A DNA stretch of 64,000 nt, from assembly GCA_964347025.1 (NCBI GenBank), contig CAYFWU010000003.1:7852-71851 (forward strand), read 5' to 3'. Numbering within the stretch: position 1 is the stretch's first letter; every line of letters begins with the position of its first letter. A program made the translations under genes and the position numbers. The stretch comes from CS3-C152 sp964347025. GTDB lineage: Archaea > Aenigmatarchaeota > Aenigmatarchaeia > QMZP01 > QMZT01. Below the pieces are notes generated by a model. The model was not told the DNA's origin and searched no databases. It worked only from the letters and a program-made list of their open reading frames with translations. Of this stretch, positions 20,701 through 35,700 are shown piece by piece.

Positions 20701-23700
20701 GCACTCCCAAGCAACGCTTCTTTTACGTGGACGCTTATGGTTGAGTTGTAATAATATGATCTGTTAATTGCAAATGTGTCGTTCCTGTAGATTATCGTTG
20801 GGTCTCTGTTTATAACATCTATGAAGAGCTGCCTCTTTATCCTTATCATCGTATATCTTTCCGGGACTGATGTATTGTAGTAAAGTGTTTTATCATCCGT
20901 TATGTTACACGTTATATTATACCAGCTAGCGTTCTCTGGCGAGCCTCCTCCAGTCACCCATGTCCATCTAGCCCTTCCGTTAAGGGTTGCATTCGAAAGA
21001 TCGTAGTCCTGATAGGTTCCGTTCTTGTAGAAAGTCACGTTGTATCCCTCTATTGGTTGTCCTGTGTTCGCATCCGTTACATAGCAGTCCACCTGAATTG
21101 TAGAACCTGCCTGATATTCGGTTCCGGATACCGGTTGTATATCGCTTATCTCGCTCCATCCGTATACATAGACAGTCGAATAGTTTGTATTTCCGTCGTA
21201 ATTGGTTCTTGTCGCATTCACGTATGTAAGGTTTGGACCAAGCGGATAATTGTAGGGAACACTCCAGTTTGTGTCGTAACCTGAAGTGAGGTTAACCCAG
21301 CTACCGTTGTACCAGACAACAGAAGAATCATTCACAAAGTTCCCACACTCGTCCTTCACAGTTGCATTGAAATAAGTCGTTGTGTTCCTGTTGATAATGG
21401 TTCCATTTACGGGATTTACAATGGTTATGTTTAGCTGCCCTATTATGGTAAAGCTTCTGTTGGAAGGACTTGTGAAGTTTTCATATTCGTAGCACGTATC
21501 ATTCGTTCCTCCGAACCAATATTGTGTCCCCACGGTTGACCCACATCCGGGATCAGAGAAGTTCTCGCAGTAACCATTGGATGATATACAGGAATACGTA
21601 CGGCTGAAGTTCGTCCCGTTCTCTGTTACCCACATCCATCCCTTCGCACCATCAGGCCATCTGGGGTAGTCATCATCCCTTATCCTGAACCTCATCATTT
21701 CCTCTTCGTTCCCGAACCTTCTGATGGACGAATTGCTGAATATGTAGGAAACGGTCACATTGTCCTCTGTTAACGTGAAGTTTTTCACTTCCGTTTCATC
21801 AGTGTAGTTGAACGGATCAGTAACGTTGAACTTGTAGTAGTTCAATCTCCCTGGTGTCTGATTCGAATCCGAACAAGCGAATCTTTCATAGATGTACACA
21901 TCCGTTCCTGCAGAACTCTTGGTTTCGTTGTGTACAAGAGTCCAGCTAACATTATCAAAACTCTTCCAAAGCGAGATGTTATCCTCGTTCCAGTCTGCAT
22001 CTCCGAAATAAACATGGAAGGTATACTGCCTCCCCCAGCCATCCAGCACAGGAGTTACCCACGGATTTGATAGATACGGGGCATTACCAATGTTGAATGC
22101 ATCTACTTCTGTCGTCTCATTCAAAACGTAGTAACTCCTGTATACCCTCATTATTATGTTCCAGTCACCCTTTTTCTGTCCACTGCTATCCCAGCTGCAG
22201 TTGTACCACCCCCCTCCTTCCTGCCAGTTCCCTGTACAGTAACGTATGGTCGCACCGTTCTGCAGCCTGTATTCCTGAGGACTTCCTCCGTGGTATCCTA
22301 ACGTTGCTGAATCCACGCCATAACCCAAATTATCTGAACAATCGTCCTCAAGATATCCGCTCACGTTTACGAGATCACCCTGCAGGTACCCTACCCTACC
22401 CACGGGATAGTATACGTAAGGTCTGAGGTCTGAATGTACTTCTACTTCGTATATTGAAGAGTTTACATCGAAGTAACAGGAGTCGTTGAATATTCCACCT
22501 GTCCAGTTGTGTGTGCCTATCGTGTAATTACATTCACCAACTGGCGGAGCATCAAGGAAATAATAGTTCGTATAACCGCTGCTGTTCACACTTGATATGC
22601 TTCCCGGATCCCAGGAATTCGGATCAGATGCATTCGTGGTTACCCAGAACATCGTATTACCAGAGCCTAACGTTTGATTTGTGTCGTTGTCTATCATCTC
22701 CAGGCTGAGGAGAACAGAGTACGTTCCGTTCCTCCAGACCCATGAGTTTTGATGTCCCAGATAAGGCTCTACCCTGACATTATCCCTCTCTATGCTGAAG
22801 TTGTGGGCCTGCGTACCAACCTGGTATGTATGCGTATCTGTTGCATTAAAGCTGTAACTCCAGTTACCTATCGCTGTACAACCTATTGATTCGAAGCTTG
22901 TGTTAAGATAAATGGTCTGGTTTATCGGACCTTCCAGGGTTATTTCATTATCCTTCTTCCAGTCCTGATACTGGAAAGGACAACCACCCCCTGATTCTAC
23001 ATTCAGACATTTTATGTACAACTCGATAGTCACGTTATCCAGATCTTCATCCGTTACCCTCACAGAGAAATTCCTCATTTCTCCCCATCCTGCCGGATCC
23101 TTCAGATTAGTTTCATTCTCAAGGACAGGCTTGGTTTTGATGAAGAAATGATTCGTAACGTTGGTTGAATTGGGGTTATACAGGTACTTCGAGGAGTTCA
23201 TCCTTGTGTGATACCACCTTGCTTTCATTGCAGTTGTCGTTCTGTTACATTCGTAAAATCCATCCGATGGATGCTTGTAGACCGTGCAGTTGAACACAAA
23301 ACTGCTGTTTTCATTTATGAATTCTATCGAAACATTCCCGTCGTTTATGAAGTCTCCTTCACAATCACTCTCGAGATAAACCTGCTGCGTTATGTTATCT
23401 ACACCTCTCAAGAACTCTTCTCCCATCTGAGGCGACGGGCTGACAGTGTAGATGGTTTGATGGAGATCCCCGTATATCTTGAGTATAAGGTTTACCGAGA
23501 GGTTCACGTTCTGGTAACAGCTATCGGTAACCCCGGCCTTCCAGGACTGGTTACCAACAGTATACTGTGGAGAGCATCCCGGGTTGAACGAGTAGTTGGC
23601 ATGTCCGGTTGTGTTGGTCTTTGTGATATTTCCATAGTCCCAGCTGCTCGGGTCAGAAGAGTTCGTTGTTACCCAGAATGTAACGTTCGTGTTGACTGCG

Positions 23701-26700
23701 ATGGATTCGTTTCTATCCGTGTCATTGACCTGCACTATTAGCAAGGTTATGTCGTTTTTGGATCTGTTGACTTCCGAAAGGTTACCAAATGTGTATCCGA
23801 TTTCTATACTGTCCACTGTTATGTTGGGACCACTCTGATTGGTGGTGTTCAACGTATTGGTCCCGTCATCCAGTTCGAACATAAAGAAGTTCGTTGTTAC
23901 ATCTCCGATATCGTTGCAGTTGAAATCGGTAACAAGCAAACTGCATGTATCCTGTCCTCCGTAGACAGTTGTTGAATTCTTCATAACCCACGCTCCACCA
24001 TAGTTGTTGGTCCTCACCCACAGGTTACAGGTGACATTGTCTTCTTGTGGATCCGATATATCAACGCTGTAGTTGTACACGACACCCCAGCCGTCCTCTC
24101 CCGGAGTAACAGAAAGGCCGCTGTAACCTGGCGGGGTGTTGTTCAGGTAGATGTAATCAGTCAGAACAGTTACGTTGTCGTTGTAGTCTGGCGTTTTCTC
24201 CACAGTCATCCTTACAGTGTAATTCCCTCCCTTATGGCCAAACGTAATCCATGTACAGTTATACCATCCCGTTCCTTCGTCGTTTACAGTCCCGTTCTCC
24301 GTGCAGTTCTCCCATCCATCAGGACCATTCAATTCGAGCATAACCAGGGAAAGGCCTGTCTGGTAACTTTCGTTTATCCCGATTCCACTGCAGTCTGTCG
24401 GAACGCCGAATCTGAAGGTTACGTTATCACCTACAGGGATGTTTGAAGCATATGTCTGGTTGGGTTCTGTCAGGTTTGTTTTTAACTGTCCTACAATGGT
24501 TATTGGAAGTGCTTCTGTGTTGTACGGTGAAGCAGCTGAAGCCCCTCCCTTGTAACACGTATCATTGTAATACGCACCTGATCTCCAGTACTGGTTTCCC
24601 ACACCATACGAGCAATTCGGATTGAACGTGTACCTCAGATAACCGGAATTATCGGTCTGATTCACATAAGCCAAGATGTAAACATTTGGCTGGGAGGCGT
24701 TTGTTGTTGTCCAGAATCCTCCCCAGATCCCTCCCTCCACAGTCACAGAACCCCTGTCTTCATCGGTTATGTATATTTCAAACAATTCCGTATCATCGAA
24801 ATCCCTGTCTACCGAAACCCCGTAACCAGAAGATGGAACACCCAATGAATCATCCTTTTCGAGTGTGAAATTCGCAGCAGAACTGTTGGTGTAATTCCAG
24901 ACATCTATGGATGTGAAGTTGAATTGCTTCTGGCTTGAAGACTGATTCTGGAGATCGGAACAATTGAACTGGTGGTTTCTGAACCTGACAAGTCCGGTCT
25001 GTTCGTTCAAGGATTCATTTATCTTGCTCCAATTCCCGGTCAGATTTACGTAAAGTGAGACGTTGTTGTAATCATCATCAAGATCGTAGAGATCTGCCCG
25101 GAACTCCCACAGCTCTCCCCATCCTCCCTGCGATCCCCCTCCACCGGATCTTATTGCCTGAAGACCTGTGAAGTACGGGCCTGTTGCAAGGTAGAACTGC
25201 TTGCTCTCGTTCCCTGTCAATGATGTTCCGTTGTAGTATTTTTTCGTGGCATTCATACTCACGTTATACCATGACCCCGGACTCCATCCACTGTGTCTGT
25301 TCGGGGTGACATTACACTGATATATTCCATTCCCTAGATACGGAGAACATCCAACCAGCGGACACCTTTCATTTTCCTGGGTCACGTTGAAAACGATGCA
25401 CGCCCCGCTGACCTGACCACAGCCGTCGGATTCCGTGATATTGGCTGTTGACGTTATGTTATCCACGCCCCTAAGGTAGTGATCGTCTGAAAGCCACATG
25501 GTTGCATTGAGGGGTGTGGTTGAAACCTTCCATGAAACATTCGTTGAGTTCGTATCCTTATACTCACTTTCATCAACCACACCTGCTGTCCACCACTGTG
25601 GTCCAACGTCGAATGTACAATCAATATCGTCATCAAGTTCAGAAGATAGGAATGTTAGGTTACCACCTTCTGCCGTATACTTGTACCCGCTTGTGGGATG
25701 GACTGTGAAGGTATTGTTATCCTTTGTGTACCAGAACCTTCCTTTCTGTGCATTGCCTATTGCCACATCTGGATCTTTGTCTATGTCCCATATCTTCACC
25801 TTGAATGCGAACGAACCTGTTATCCTCTGGGCCACAGTTCCGTTGCCCAAAAGGACTTCTACGGACACGTTATCTTTGTCCAGGGTGAAGTTCTCCACAG
25901 GTGTGGTATCGTTGTAAGAATTTCCCCCCGTTCTCGGTTCATTTCCATCATCCGTCACGTTTATAACGTACTGTCTCTGTCCGATATCGGCGTCATCAAA
26001 CCCGGAATAAATGTAGGTAACTGTTTGATTCACTCCATTTACACTGCTATTGGTGTGTATGTTTTCCCATCCTACACCACTCCTGTTAACCCATATCCTA
26101 ACCGTCATGTTGTCATCATCTTCATCGCTAACGTTTATCCTGAATGTATACGTCTCGCCCCAACCCCAGTCTTCAGCGGGCGTTAGCGACCAGGAGTTGG
26201 GTTCGATCACAGGCTCTGTCTCTATGAAGAAGGATGAGGTCAATGAATAGTTTACCGATATGAGATCCGAAAGGTACGCCTCTTTCGAGGAGTTTACTAT
26301 GATCTCATATCCCATTGCAGGCATCACACCCGGATTCGCGGACGTGTTGAACGTGCAGTTATAGTACCCGTTTCCTACATGCGTGATGTTCGAACAGTAG
26401 AAGGTTTGGTTGGTCTTGTCGCTTACCATACTCATCGTTAAGTTTACATCTGTCATGTTGTTTCCACAGCTGTCATTGACTTTAACCTGTATGGTTACGT
26501 TTTCACCCCTGAGATACTCCTTTCCTTGAGGTGTGATCAAAGTGTTTATTAACGTGCCGTTCATCATTATTGTGAAGTTATCGGTAGCCTCCTGTTCATA
26601 ATAAAGATCAGTGGATTCCGCATACCACTTCCTGATCCCTGGCTCGTATGAGCAGTTCGGGGCGAAGTAGTAATTCCTGTGACCTGATGAATTGGTCTGT

Positions 26701-29700
26701 GATGTGTTGCCCCAGTCCCAGTGCGTATCATTTAACTGCACGTAAACAGTAACATTCATCGGGACAGGAACGGATTGATTATCGTCATCACTTACATTGA
26801 CTATTAACAGCGTGGAATTCGAGGAGTCAGACGTTATGTAGACCTGGGATTTGTTTCCTAAAACATGCGCGATGCTCACGTTCGAGGGTTCCAGGATAGG
26901 GCCGCTAACGTTCGAGGTGTTCCATTCGTTCTCCTCGTCCGCAATCTGGAAGTAGAAGTAATTATCCGTGTCGAAACCTGCCGTGAAGTTAACATCACTC
27001 TTGTTGAAATCAGAGACAATGACGGAACAATATCCCTGACCGCTCGGAAGATTCGAAAATCCTTTGTTAACCCATATCGTTCCATTATCAGTGGAAACCC
27101 AAAGCGTACAGTTGGTTTCGTCATTTTCCGGATCATCAATCTGAATAGTGAAGTTAAACCACCTAGTCCATCCATCCGAGGCAGGCGAGACCGAGGGCGA
27201 GGTTTGGTTTTGAGGTTGTATGTTCTCCAGCCAGAACCATTCAGCAAAGGTCGTTAGGTTATTGTAATACTTATTCTGCTGATCTTGCGAGGATACGTTT
27301 ATGCTCCAGTTGCCTTCGATCCTCCCGGTTGAATTCCATGTGCAGTTATAGCTTCCATTTCCATTGTAGTCTATTGGCGTGCATCCAAGCTGATCCCCAA
27401 CAGTGAACACCATCACACTCTTCAGTATATTTGAATCGCTTATATTCTCTCCGCAATCCCCGAGTATGCTGAAGTTGACGGGTATCTGGTCGGTTACGTT
27501 GTAGGTGGACCCGTACGTGGGCTCGTAAAGATAGTTCATCAGCTGACCCTTGATGTAAAATATCGTCCATGTGGTTTCATTCGCATAGTAACACTGATCC
27601 CCGAAACTCACGTACCAATACTGAGTATCTGCCGTGTAAGAGCAGTTCGGATTGAATGGGTGGTTCAGATAACCGGTTGTGTTCGTGGTTGTTGTGTTGA
27701 CCACATTGAAGGTCGAAGAATCGTTTGTTACATTAAAGCTTCCGTTTGCAGAAGGATTGCTCACAGGTATGCTGCCTTTGTTAACATCGAATAACCTTAC
27801 ACTAAGTATTTTCGTATCACTCCCCTGTCTTGCTATCTCCCAGCCAGAGCCTCCGATTATCTGGAAGGTCAGATTATCCTTGGTAAGATTGGCATTATTC
27901 ACATCCGTTTCGTTCGTTTTACCCCACTGGTTGGTTGCGTTGAATTTGTAGTATATGTCAGGACCCTGCAAGAAATCAGTGCATGTGAAATTAACAAGGT
28001 AATCCAGACGGGTCCATGATGTATTGTCAACCCTGTTCTTTGTTTCCACTTCTATGAACGGACCTCCCTGGTCGTACGCCTTCCATAAGGTCACGTTGTC
28101 CTCATTTCCTATTTCGTTATCCCTGAAGAGCACAGAGAAGTTGAAGGTATGGCCCCATCCTTCCGTGTCATTATCCACTGATACGTTTATCAGTCTTGGT
28201 CTCTCCACAAGCCTGAATGCGTCTTCATACAAATCCTTATCTCCGTAGAAGAATGGAGGTTTGTTCGCAATCATTGTTATGTTATGCAGGCCCAAGGTGG
28301 CATCAGTCAGGTGGTTCCACGTGCAGTTGTACGTTCCGTTGTCCATGTCAATTCCGCTGCAGAGGTAGTCATTGGCTCCTGTTATGTTGAACTGGACTGT
28401 TGATAGATTGATGTATCCGCATGTCGGATCCTCATCATGGACGTTCCCGTAAATAATGACGGGTTCTTCGCCCCTGACGTATCTCACATCATTGACAGGT
28501 TCTAACAGTGTGTTGTTCAGGATGGATTCTATGGTTACCGAGTAATTGTCAGAGTAGGAATCGGCATAACACTGGTCCCCAACTATCCCTCCCATCCACT
28601 TGTGCCAGCCCACTTCGAAAGTCGGGCAGTCCGGATCAAAGTATATTTCAATATAACCCTGCGCATCAGGCGCGTCAGTCCCTATGTCCACGAAAATCTC
28701 GCTTCCGCCACTGCTCTCATTCACGTAGAAATGACCTGTTCCCGCAGAAAGATCCGAACCCTGTAACGGACTCCCTGTGTAGTTGTTTATTGACTGCATC
28801 CTGAAATAGGTGTCGTTGTTGAACGTTCTGTTAACATAACTTCCGCTTCCGTTGGTGGGGAAATTGAACGTTACATTTCGTTTAGTGACATTTATGCTGT
28901 GTATGCTCGTGTTGTGTTTTGCGTTGTACTCATCACTTGCATTTATCTTCCAGTACCATACCCCCAGGTCAGTCCCAAGGCTACAGGAACTGTAAAGCCT
29001 TGTTAAGTTAGCCGTTGTGTTCACACAATCAAAGCAGTACTCCGTATCTCTCAAGGTCCAGGGACCTCCTGTCGAACGTGAATCCCACAGGCGAAGGGTG
29101 ACGTTGTCATCATCATCCGTTACGTTTACATAGAACGTTATCTGCGATTTCGAGGGGTTTGAACCCCACGGAACTGTAAGTTTATCGCTGTATCCATCCG
29201 ATATGACTGGATCAACCTGATGGAAGAATGATCTTTTCGTGAATGTTTTTGGGTTATAATAAGTTTTATTCGATTCAACCGTTACGTTATACCATCCCGA
29301 CGGGTTGTTCGAGATATTCCATGTACAGTTGTATATCCCCTGAGTGAAGTTGTTAACGGGTGAACAGGTATCGTTGAAGCTGTTATGCAAAATAAGGACC
29401 GTAATGTTCGCGTCAGATATGTTGAATGCGCAGTCAGCTCCTGACGAACCAAGATAGTCCTTGATGTTAACCTCAATCGTAACGTTCTCATTAGAATAGT
29501 AATACGCATCGGATGTCCCGTTAGGTTCGAGTATCGTGTTGTTCAGCCAACCATATATCGTTAGCGTGTAGTTTACCGAAAGATTATCTTTGTAGTAGCT
29601 ATCGTTATCCGTTCCGCCATACCAATCTTGCGGTCCGACCGAATAGCTACAGTTGGGCGAGAAGTTCCGGACGAGATAACCTGATTGTGTCGTGTTTTTG

Positions 29701-32700
29701 TAACCACCATCCACTTTCGAGGTGTTGTATGATACCCAGATACTTCCGTTTGTTCCATCGATAACGAGCGAACGGTTGTCCGTATCATTTATTAGAAGCC
29801 TCAGCATTATGGTTTCTGACCTATTCACACCCGAGGCGTTCCCGTAATCCCCATACAAGATTTCGACATCATCCTTGTATATGCTGAAGTTATATTCAGG
29901 TCGATCCGTGATGTTATTAGCATCGGTTGCATTTAATTTGAAATACATTCCTCCATCGGTTATGTTCTCATATGTGAAGTTGTTATAGTAGAAATTGACC
30001 CATCTCGGAACCAGGCAGGCAGTGCATATTGTGTATTCCATCAAATACCATGTCTGGTTGTCACTGGAAAGCCAGAAAGATATATTTACGTCTTGCGCAT
30101 CCACATCGCTGGCATTGACCCTGAATGTGAAATTCTCCCCCCAACCGCCATCCTTCTCATAGATATAGGTCTCGTTGTTCATATCAGGAGGCGAGAATAT
30201 ATGTGGTATTATCCTGAACGCGCTGAATTTCGTTCTCGTGTTGTTGTTGTAATAGGAAACGTTTGATGCGTTCATATCAACATCGTACCATCCGAATGAC
30301 TTGTTGTTGAAGTCCCACGTGCAGTTGTACGTTCCATTCCCAAGGTTGTCTATGCTCGAGTTGCATGCAAATTCCTCGCTTGATGCATTATTCCTTATGG
30401 TGAAATTCACGTAGGCATTGTCTATGTAAAGCGAGAAGTTACACTCATCCATCACCTCTCCTATTATCTCAAGAACGTTCTCGCTCGGAGTGACGCTCTC
30501 TTCATACGTCGAGCCATTCGGCCATGTGACGTTCGGATAGAGCGTGCCCCAGACGGTTACGTTGAATTCGCTGGAAACCACATCATTGTAACACTGGTCG
30601 TTTAATATGTAAGCCCTCCAGTTATGCTTGCTTGCGTTGTGCGTACAGGTTGGATCGAAACGGTATACAAAGTAACCTGACGAATTCGTCTGGTTCCATC
30701 CATCCTTTATATAGTCCCCAACCTGCCAAGAACTCTGTGTTACGTTGAGGGAGACGTTCGGCGAGTTGTAGTAAGAATCCCATGCAGCCGGCTGATTCCT
30801 TGTGGTGTCGTTCGCGTAAAGAACAAACTTTGCATAGTCGCTTCCCTGCCTCGTTACATCGGATTCGTTACCTTCACTGTAAGTAAATTGAAGATTGTCT
30901 TTGGTTATGTCAAAGTATATCTCTGGTTCACTGGCATTGGGTTCTTCATTGTATGCCTGGCCATTTATATCGGTTGCATTGAACCTGTAGAACCTTGTGG
31001 CACCCACCTCTCCACAGGTGTACGTATTGTTAAAGCTAACGAGGGTATTGCTCGGGCTCGAAACATTCTTACATTCAGTTACGGTGTACGTCCCACCTAT
31101 TTTTTCGAGCAGGCAGACCTTAACGTCTGTGTAGTGCGTAACGTTTATGGTGAAGTTAAACAGAGAGCCCCAACCTCCTGGATCAGGAGTGACGTTCGGG
31201 TCTTCGAGCTCGATAGGAGCAACCACGAAAATGCTGCCAGGACTCATGTGCGTTCCGTTGTTGTAGGATTCATTCCATGAAATCATGGTCACGTTGTAGT
31301 AACCGGAAGGAGCACTTCCAGAATTCCATGTACAGTTGTAGATGTTTCCTGAATTGTTTGTTACCCACCCGGAGGTTGGGCAATAGAAGGTATCGGCAGA
31401 AGAATTTATCTTGAATCTGACCTTCACCCCTGCAATAGGATTTCCACAGTCATCTTCAACTGTTCCGTTTAAGGGTATGAAATCTCCCTGGTCATGGCTC
31501 ACGTTGGTTATAGGATAGGTAACATTGTTTACAAGATCTCCGTATATATGTATCGGGAACTGTGCGCTTTCGCTATCGTTGTAACAACTCGCTCCTGATA
31601 CGTTTACCTTCCAATAGGTATGACCTGGCATTATCAGCGGATTGCATGTTGCATTGAAGTTGTAAAAGTAGTGAGTTGAATTCACGTACTCGCTGATTTG
31701 TATCCAGTTGGTTTTGTTGAGTAACCAAGTCCTCACCTCGGTATCATTATCCGGATTTACTGTATAGTTGTTCAAAATTGTGTCGATGATCTGGTAGGAA
31801 AGCAGGACCTCGTGGCTCGGTCTTGAATCAGAACGGTTTATGTAAGAATCATTCCCGCTCGTTACTGTGACATTGGTGTAGTCCTTTAGAACATCAAATT
31901 CCACTGAACCAAGCGGAATGAAATCCAGTGTATCGTTCTGGAATTGATAGCTGTCATTCGCTGTTAATCTGTAATACCACGTCCCAACATCACTGTACGT
32001 ATCGTTGCAGATGAATGTGTGATTGAAGGTTATGACTCCATACTGGGAAGAGTTCAATGTCCGTTCATCGTATTGAACCCACTGCCATCCTGTCTGGCTG
32101 GAGTTCATGTAGAACTTAACAGTCACGTTGTTGTTGTCTTCATCAGAGACGTTCACAGAGAAGTTGAACGGAGATTCACCCCAACATCCGTAAATCCCTT
32201 TATCCAAGGTTACGTTATCAAGTTTCGGAACGGTTCCAAGGACAAAAACATTCTCCTCGGTCGTGATGTTCGTGTTGTAAAGGCTCTTTGAAGAGCTGAA
32301 TGATACGTTGTACCAACCGAATGGGAAGCCGGAGTCTGTCGTTACCGAACACTCCCAAACCCCGCTTCCTATGTGCGAAGCAGAACAGGAATCTGTGAAT
32401 CCTCCATTGGTAAGGTTGAATCTTACGGTGGCCTCTGTTATCTGGTCTCCGCAGTAGTTTTCCAGACTTCCGTTGATCGTTATCTGCGAGCCACGTGTAT
32501 AGTTATTACTTCCATCGGGATGTGTGAGGGTGTTCAAGAAACCGCCATAAAGATAGAACGTTAATTCACTCGTTAGATTGTCTTTATAACATGTTGAACC
32601 CTCGAATCCTCCTCTCCATTTATGCTCACCCAGGTTAAACCTTTGATCATTGCTCCAGCTCGTCCCGTCACACCAATCAGTGGTTGTCATAGTTAACAAG

Positions 32701-35700
32701 ATATGGCCTGTTCCGTTTGTTGATGTCGTATAAGTACCCCAAGTTCCAAGGTTAATGGTAGTCATCCTGATCTTTCCGTCCGTATTGTTCGGATAGGTTT
32801 TGTTATCAGTGTCGTTCATTTGCACTATGAACTGCGTTGTCTGTGATCTGTTCAGAGAAACATTTTCTGAGGGCGTTATATTGTAGACATCAACGTCATC
32901 CTTTTCTATCTCGTAACCATGTATACTCGTTTCGTTCTCACCGTCAGGATTGCTGGCATTGAAGAAGTATTCCCAAGATGCGATGTGCGAACAGTTGTAA
33001 TCGTATGTGAAGTTAACCTGTGTCCAATTGATACAGTTGGTGCAGTTGTATTCATCAACCATTGTGTAGTTTTCCCAAGGACCTGATTTCAGGTAGTGAT
33101 GCCACAAGCGAATTGTCACGTTCCTCCCGAACCTGTCCCTCACCATAACAGTGAAATTCCATTCTTCCCCCCACCCTCCTGAAGATCTGCTGATGGTTTC
33201 ATTCTCCAACAAAGTAGTGTAATCATAGGCTTTTACCTTGGTGAACAGATCCTGCTCCTCCTCGAACATCCGTCCGTATGTCCAGGTGTAGTTCAGTTTC
33301 GTTACCGTAACGTTCGTGTCGGGATTCAGCGTAGCATCAGCATGGGAGTGAATCCTTACGTTACGATAGACTGGATTCGGATTCAACGAACCAACAAACC
33401 TCTCCTTCTCATCCGAATCCATCGTGTGGTTGGACCAGAATTCACCGCTAACGCTCTCGAAGGAATAGTTCTGCCATATCAATTTATACTCACTCAAAAC
33501 ATCCTCTATCGATACGTTCGCTTCGCCTATTGTCAGGTTCGTCCCGCTGAAATCATAGTTAACTAACATCCTCATTTCACTCAACTTTTCATACGGTTGG
33601 GCAGGGTGGGTGAAGCCATACGAAGTCGTTGTCGTGTTCAAAGAACCGGTCGAATCTATATATGTATTATTCACGTACGAGGACGAAGCTCTGGTATCGC
33701 GAACACCCCTTGCCCGGAAAACCTTCCTACCGGCATCCGTGCAGTTCAGGGTAAAGTTCAAGTTTGTGGAACTACCACTTCCCACGTTCGGAACGTTCCA
33801 GACAATCTCGTTGTTCGATTCGTTGTAACTTCCTCCCTGATAAACGTCCGTTACGTTACAATCAGGAGAAACGAAAAGGCTTGCATTCCACTCATTCGAT
33901 GTCGGAGCATCACCTACGTTCTTTACATTGAGAGAATAGTTGTATGTCACATTTGGCTGTATACTCCTGACCTCATGCCACGGGTACTCTGGTTTCTGGT
34001 AAATAACCAACCCAAACTCCAGGTGCGACTCGCTGGAATAGTTCATTGTGGTTATGGGATATGGAATCGCTTCTTCCGTGTACTTGTCTGAATATGAATC
34101 GGACCAGTTCAACTTCCACCTCACGTTGCCCAAGGTCGATTGTGAGGTTGGGGATTTTGCCTGGTATGTTGCAACCACATAATCATTGTAGACCAAGCTG
34201 TCGTATATCCACCATGTTAACACGTTGCTCGTAAGGTTGGTGTAGGAGTCGTAATTTACAGGACCCTCGACCTGCGGGTTTGCAGCTGTCCATCCAGATG
34301 ATACAGTTTCCCTCAGGGTGATGGTCCCTGCTGTGGGTCCGCATCCCTTGTTGTGTATGATAATCTTTGAGTCAAATACCTTATCCTCTCCTATTGTCTG
34401 GGGCGTTTCCCTGATAATTTCAAGTATTGAAACGTTATCCCCGTTCTCTATGGTGTAGTTTTCCGTGACGCTCCTCTCGCTTGTGGAAGGATAGGTGTAA
34501 TTGAGTGATACGTTGATCGTTGCATTCTCATTAGTATTCGAAGAATTGATCTCGAAAATCAGGGTTTGGCTGCCCGGCTGGGAGATTTCGACGGTCTGTG
34601 ATGATGAGACGTCCCATCCGGAGGGAACTTGAACGGTAACGTTATAGAGAATGGAATCATAAAAAGGATGTGAGACCGTGACGTTGAAGCTTTCATTCGT
34701 GTAGTTACACATGTAGTCAGGCGAAGTGATGCTTACTTCAGGAACATCGTAAACGAAGATTTCACCCCTTTCCGACACCTTTGTGGAGTATTCAACATGC
34801 GCTTCCAGGGTGTAGACACCCTCTGGCCTTCCCGTAAGGTTTACCCAGGTGAAGTTTTCGAGTCTCGTTGAATTTTCCTGGATGTTTACGTTGACATGTG
34901 TGGATGAGTTTACGACTACTCCAGATGAATTCGTTATGTTCAGGGTTATGTTAGAAAGGTATGAGATGTTCAGGGAGTTCTCTATCTTTAGTGTTACATT
35001 GAAAAAGTTATCCTCTCCGAACACCATACCATTCGTTTCATTCCCATCAACCTTTGATAATATATCTATGACAGAGATTTTGGGTTTGTAGTAAGCCTTT
35101 AAGTTCATGTTGTTTATCGTGACGTTGGAATCTCCTAAGTTCTCGATTTTCGCTATGCAATATCCAGATCCATTTGGAGCCATCTGGCTTCTGAATATAG
35201 TTACGTTCAACTCCTCTGTTGTGTTGAGGTGGTATGAATGTAGAATATCGATCCATTCTGTGGAATTGTGAATGTAAATCCTAACGAAGGTATCGTTCCC
35301 TGTCCAGTTGGTCTGCAGATGACCTACCCTGTATTCACCTGCAGGACATTCGAACTTCGTTATAGTGTATGATAGCGGAGTCACGTTAACCGGCATGGAG
35401 TCCAGCGATCCCGCTTCCTCCAGCCTGTATGCTATCACGGTTGTATAATTATCATCCTCGTAATATCCCGGAGAAACTGGCGCGGATGTGTTTGCTGTTA
35501 CATTCAGTATGTAGGAATCCTCGTAAGGAATGAGGTCTGTCGCGTTTACGGTCCATATAACCTGAGTTGTGTTTTCCTGTCCGACACCGGCAGGTATTGT
35601 CCCAAGGTATTGTGTCACAGAGGGTAGAACATCCCAGGAAAGTGTTTGCAGGCTGGCATTGGTATCATCTGCATCCCTTCCCCTTATCCAGATGGTTGCA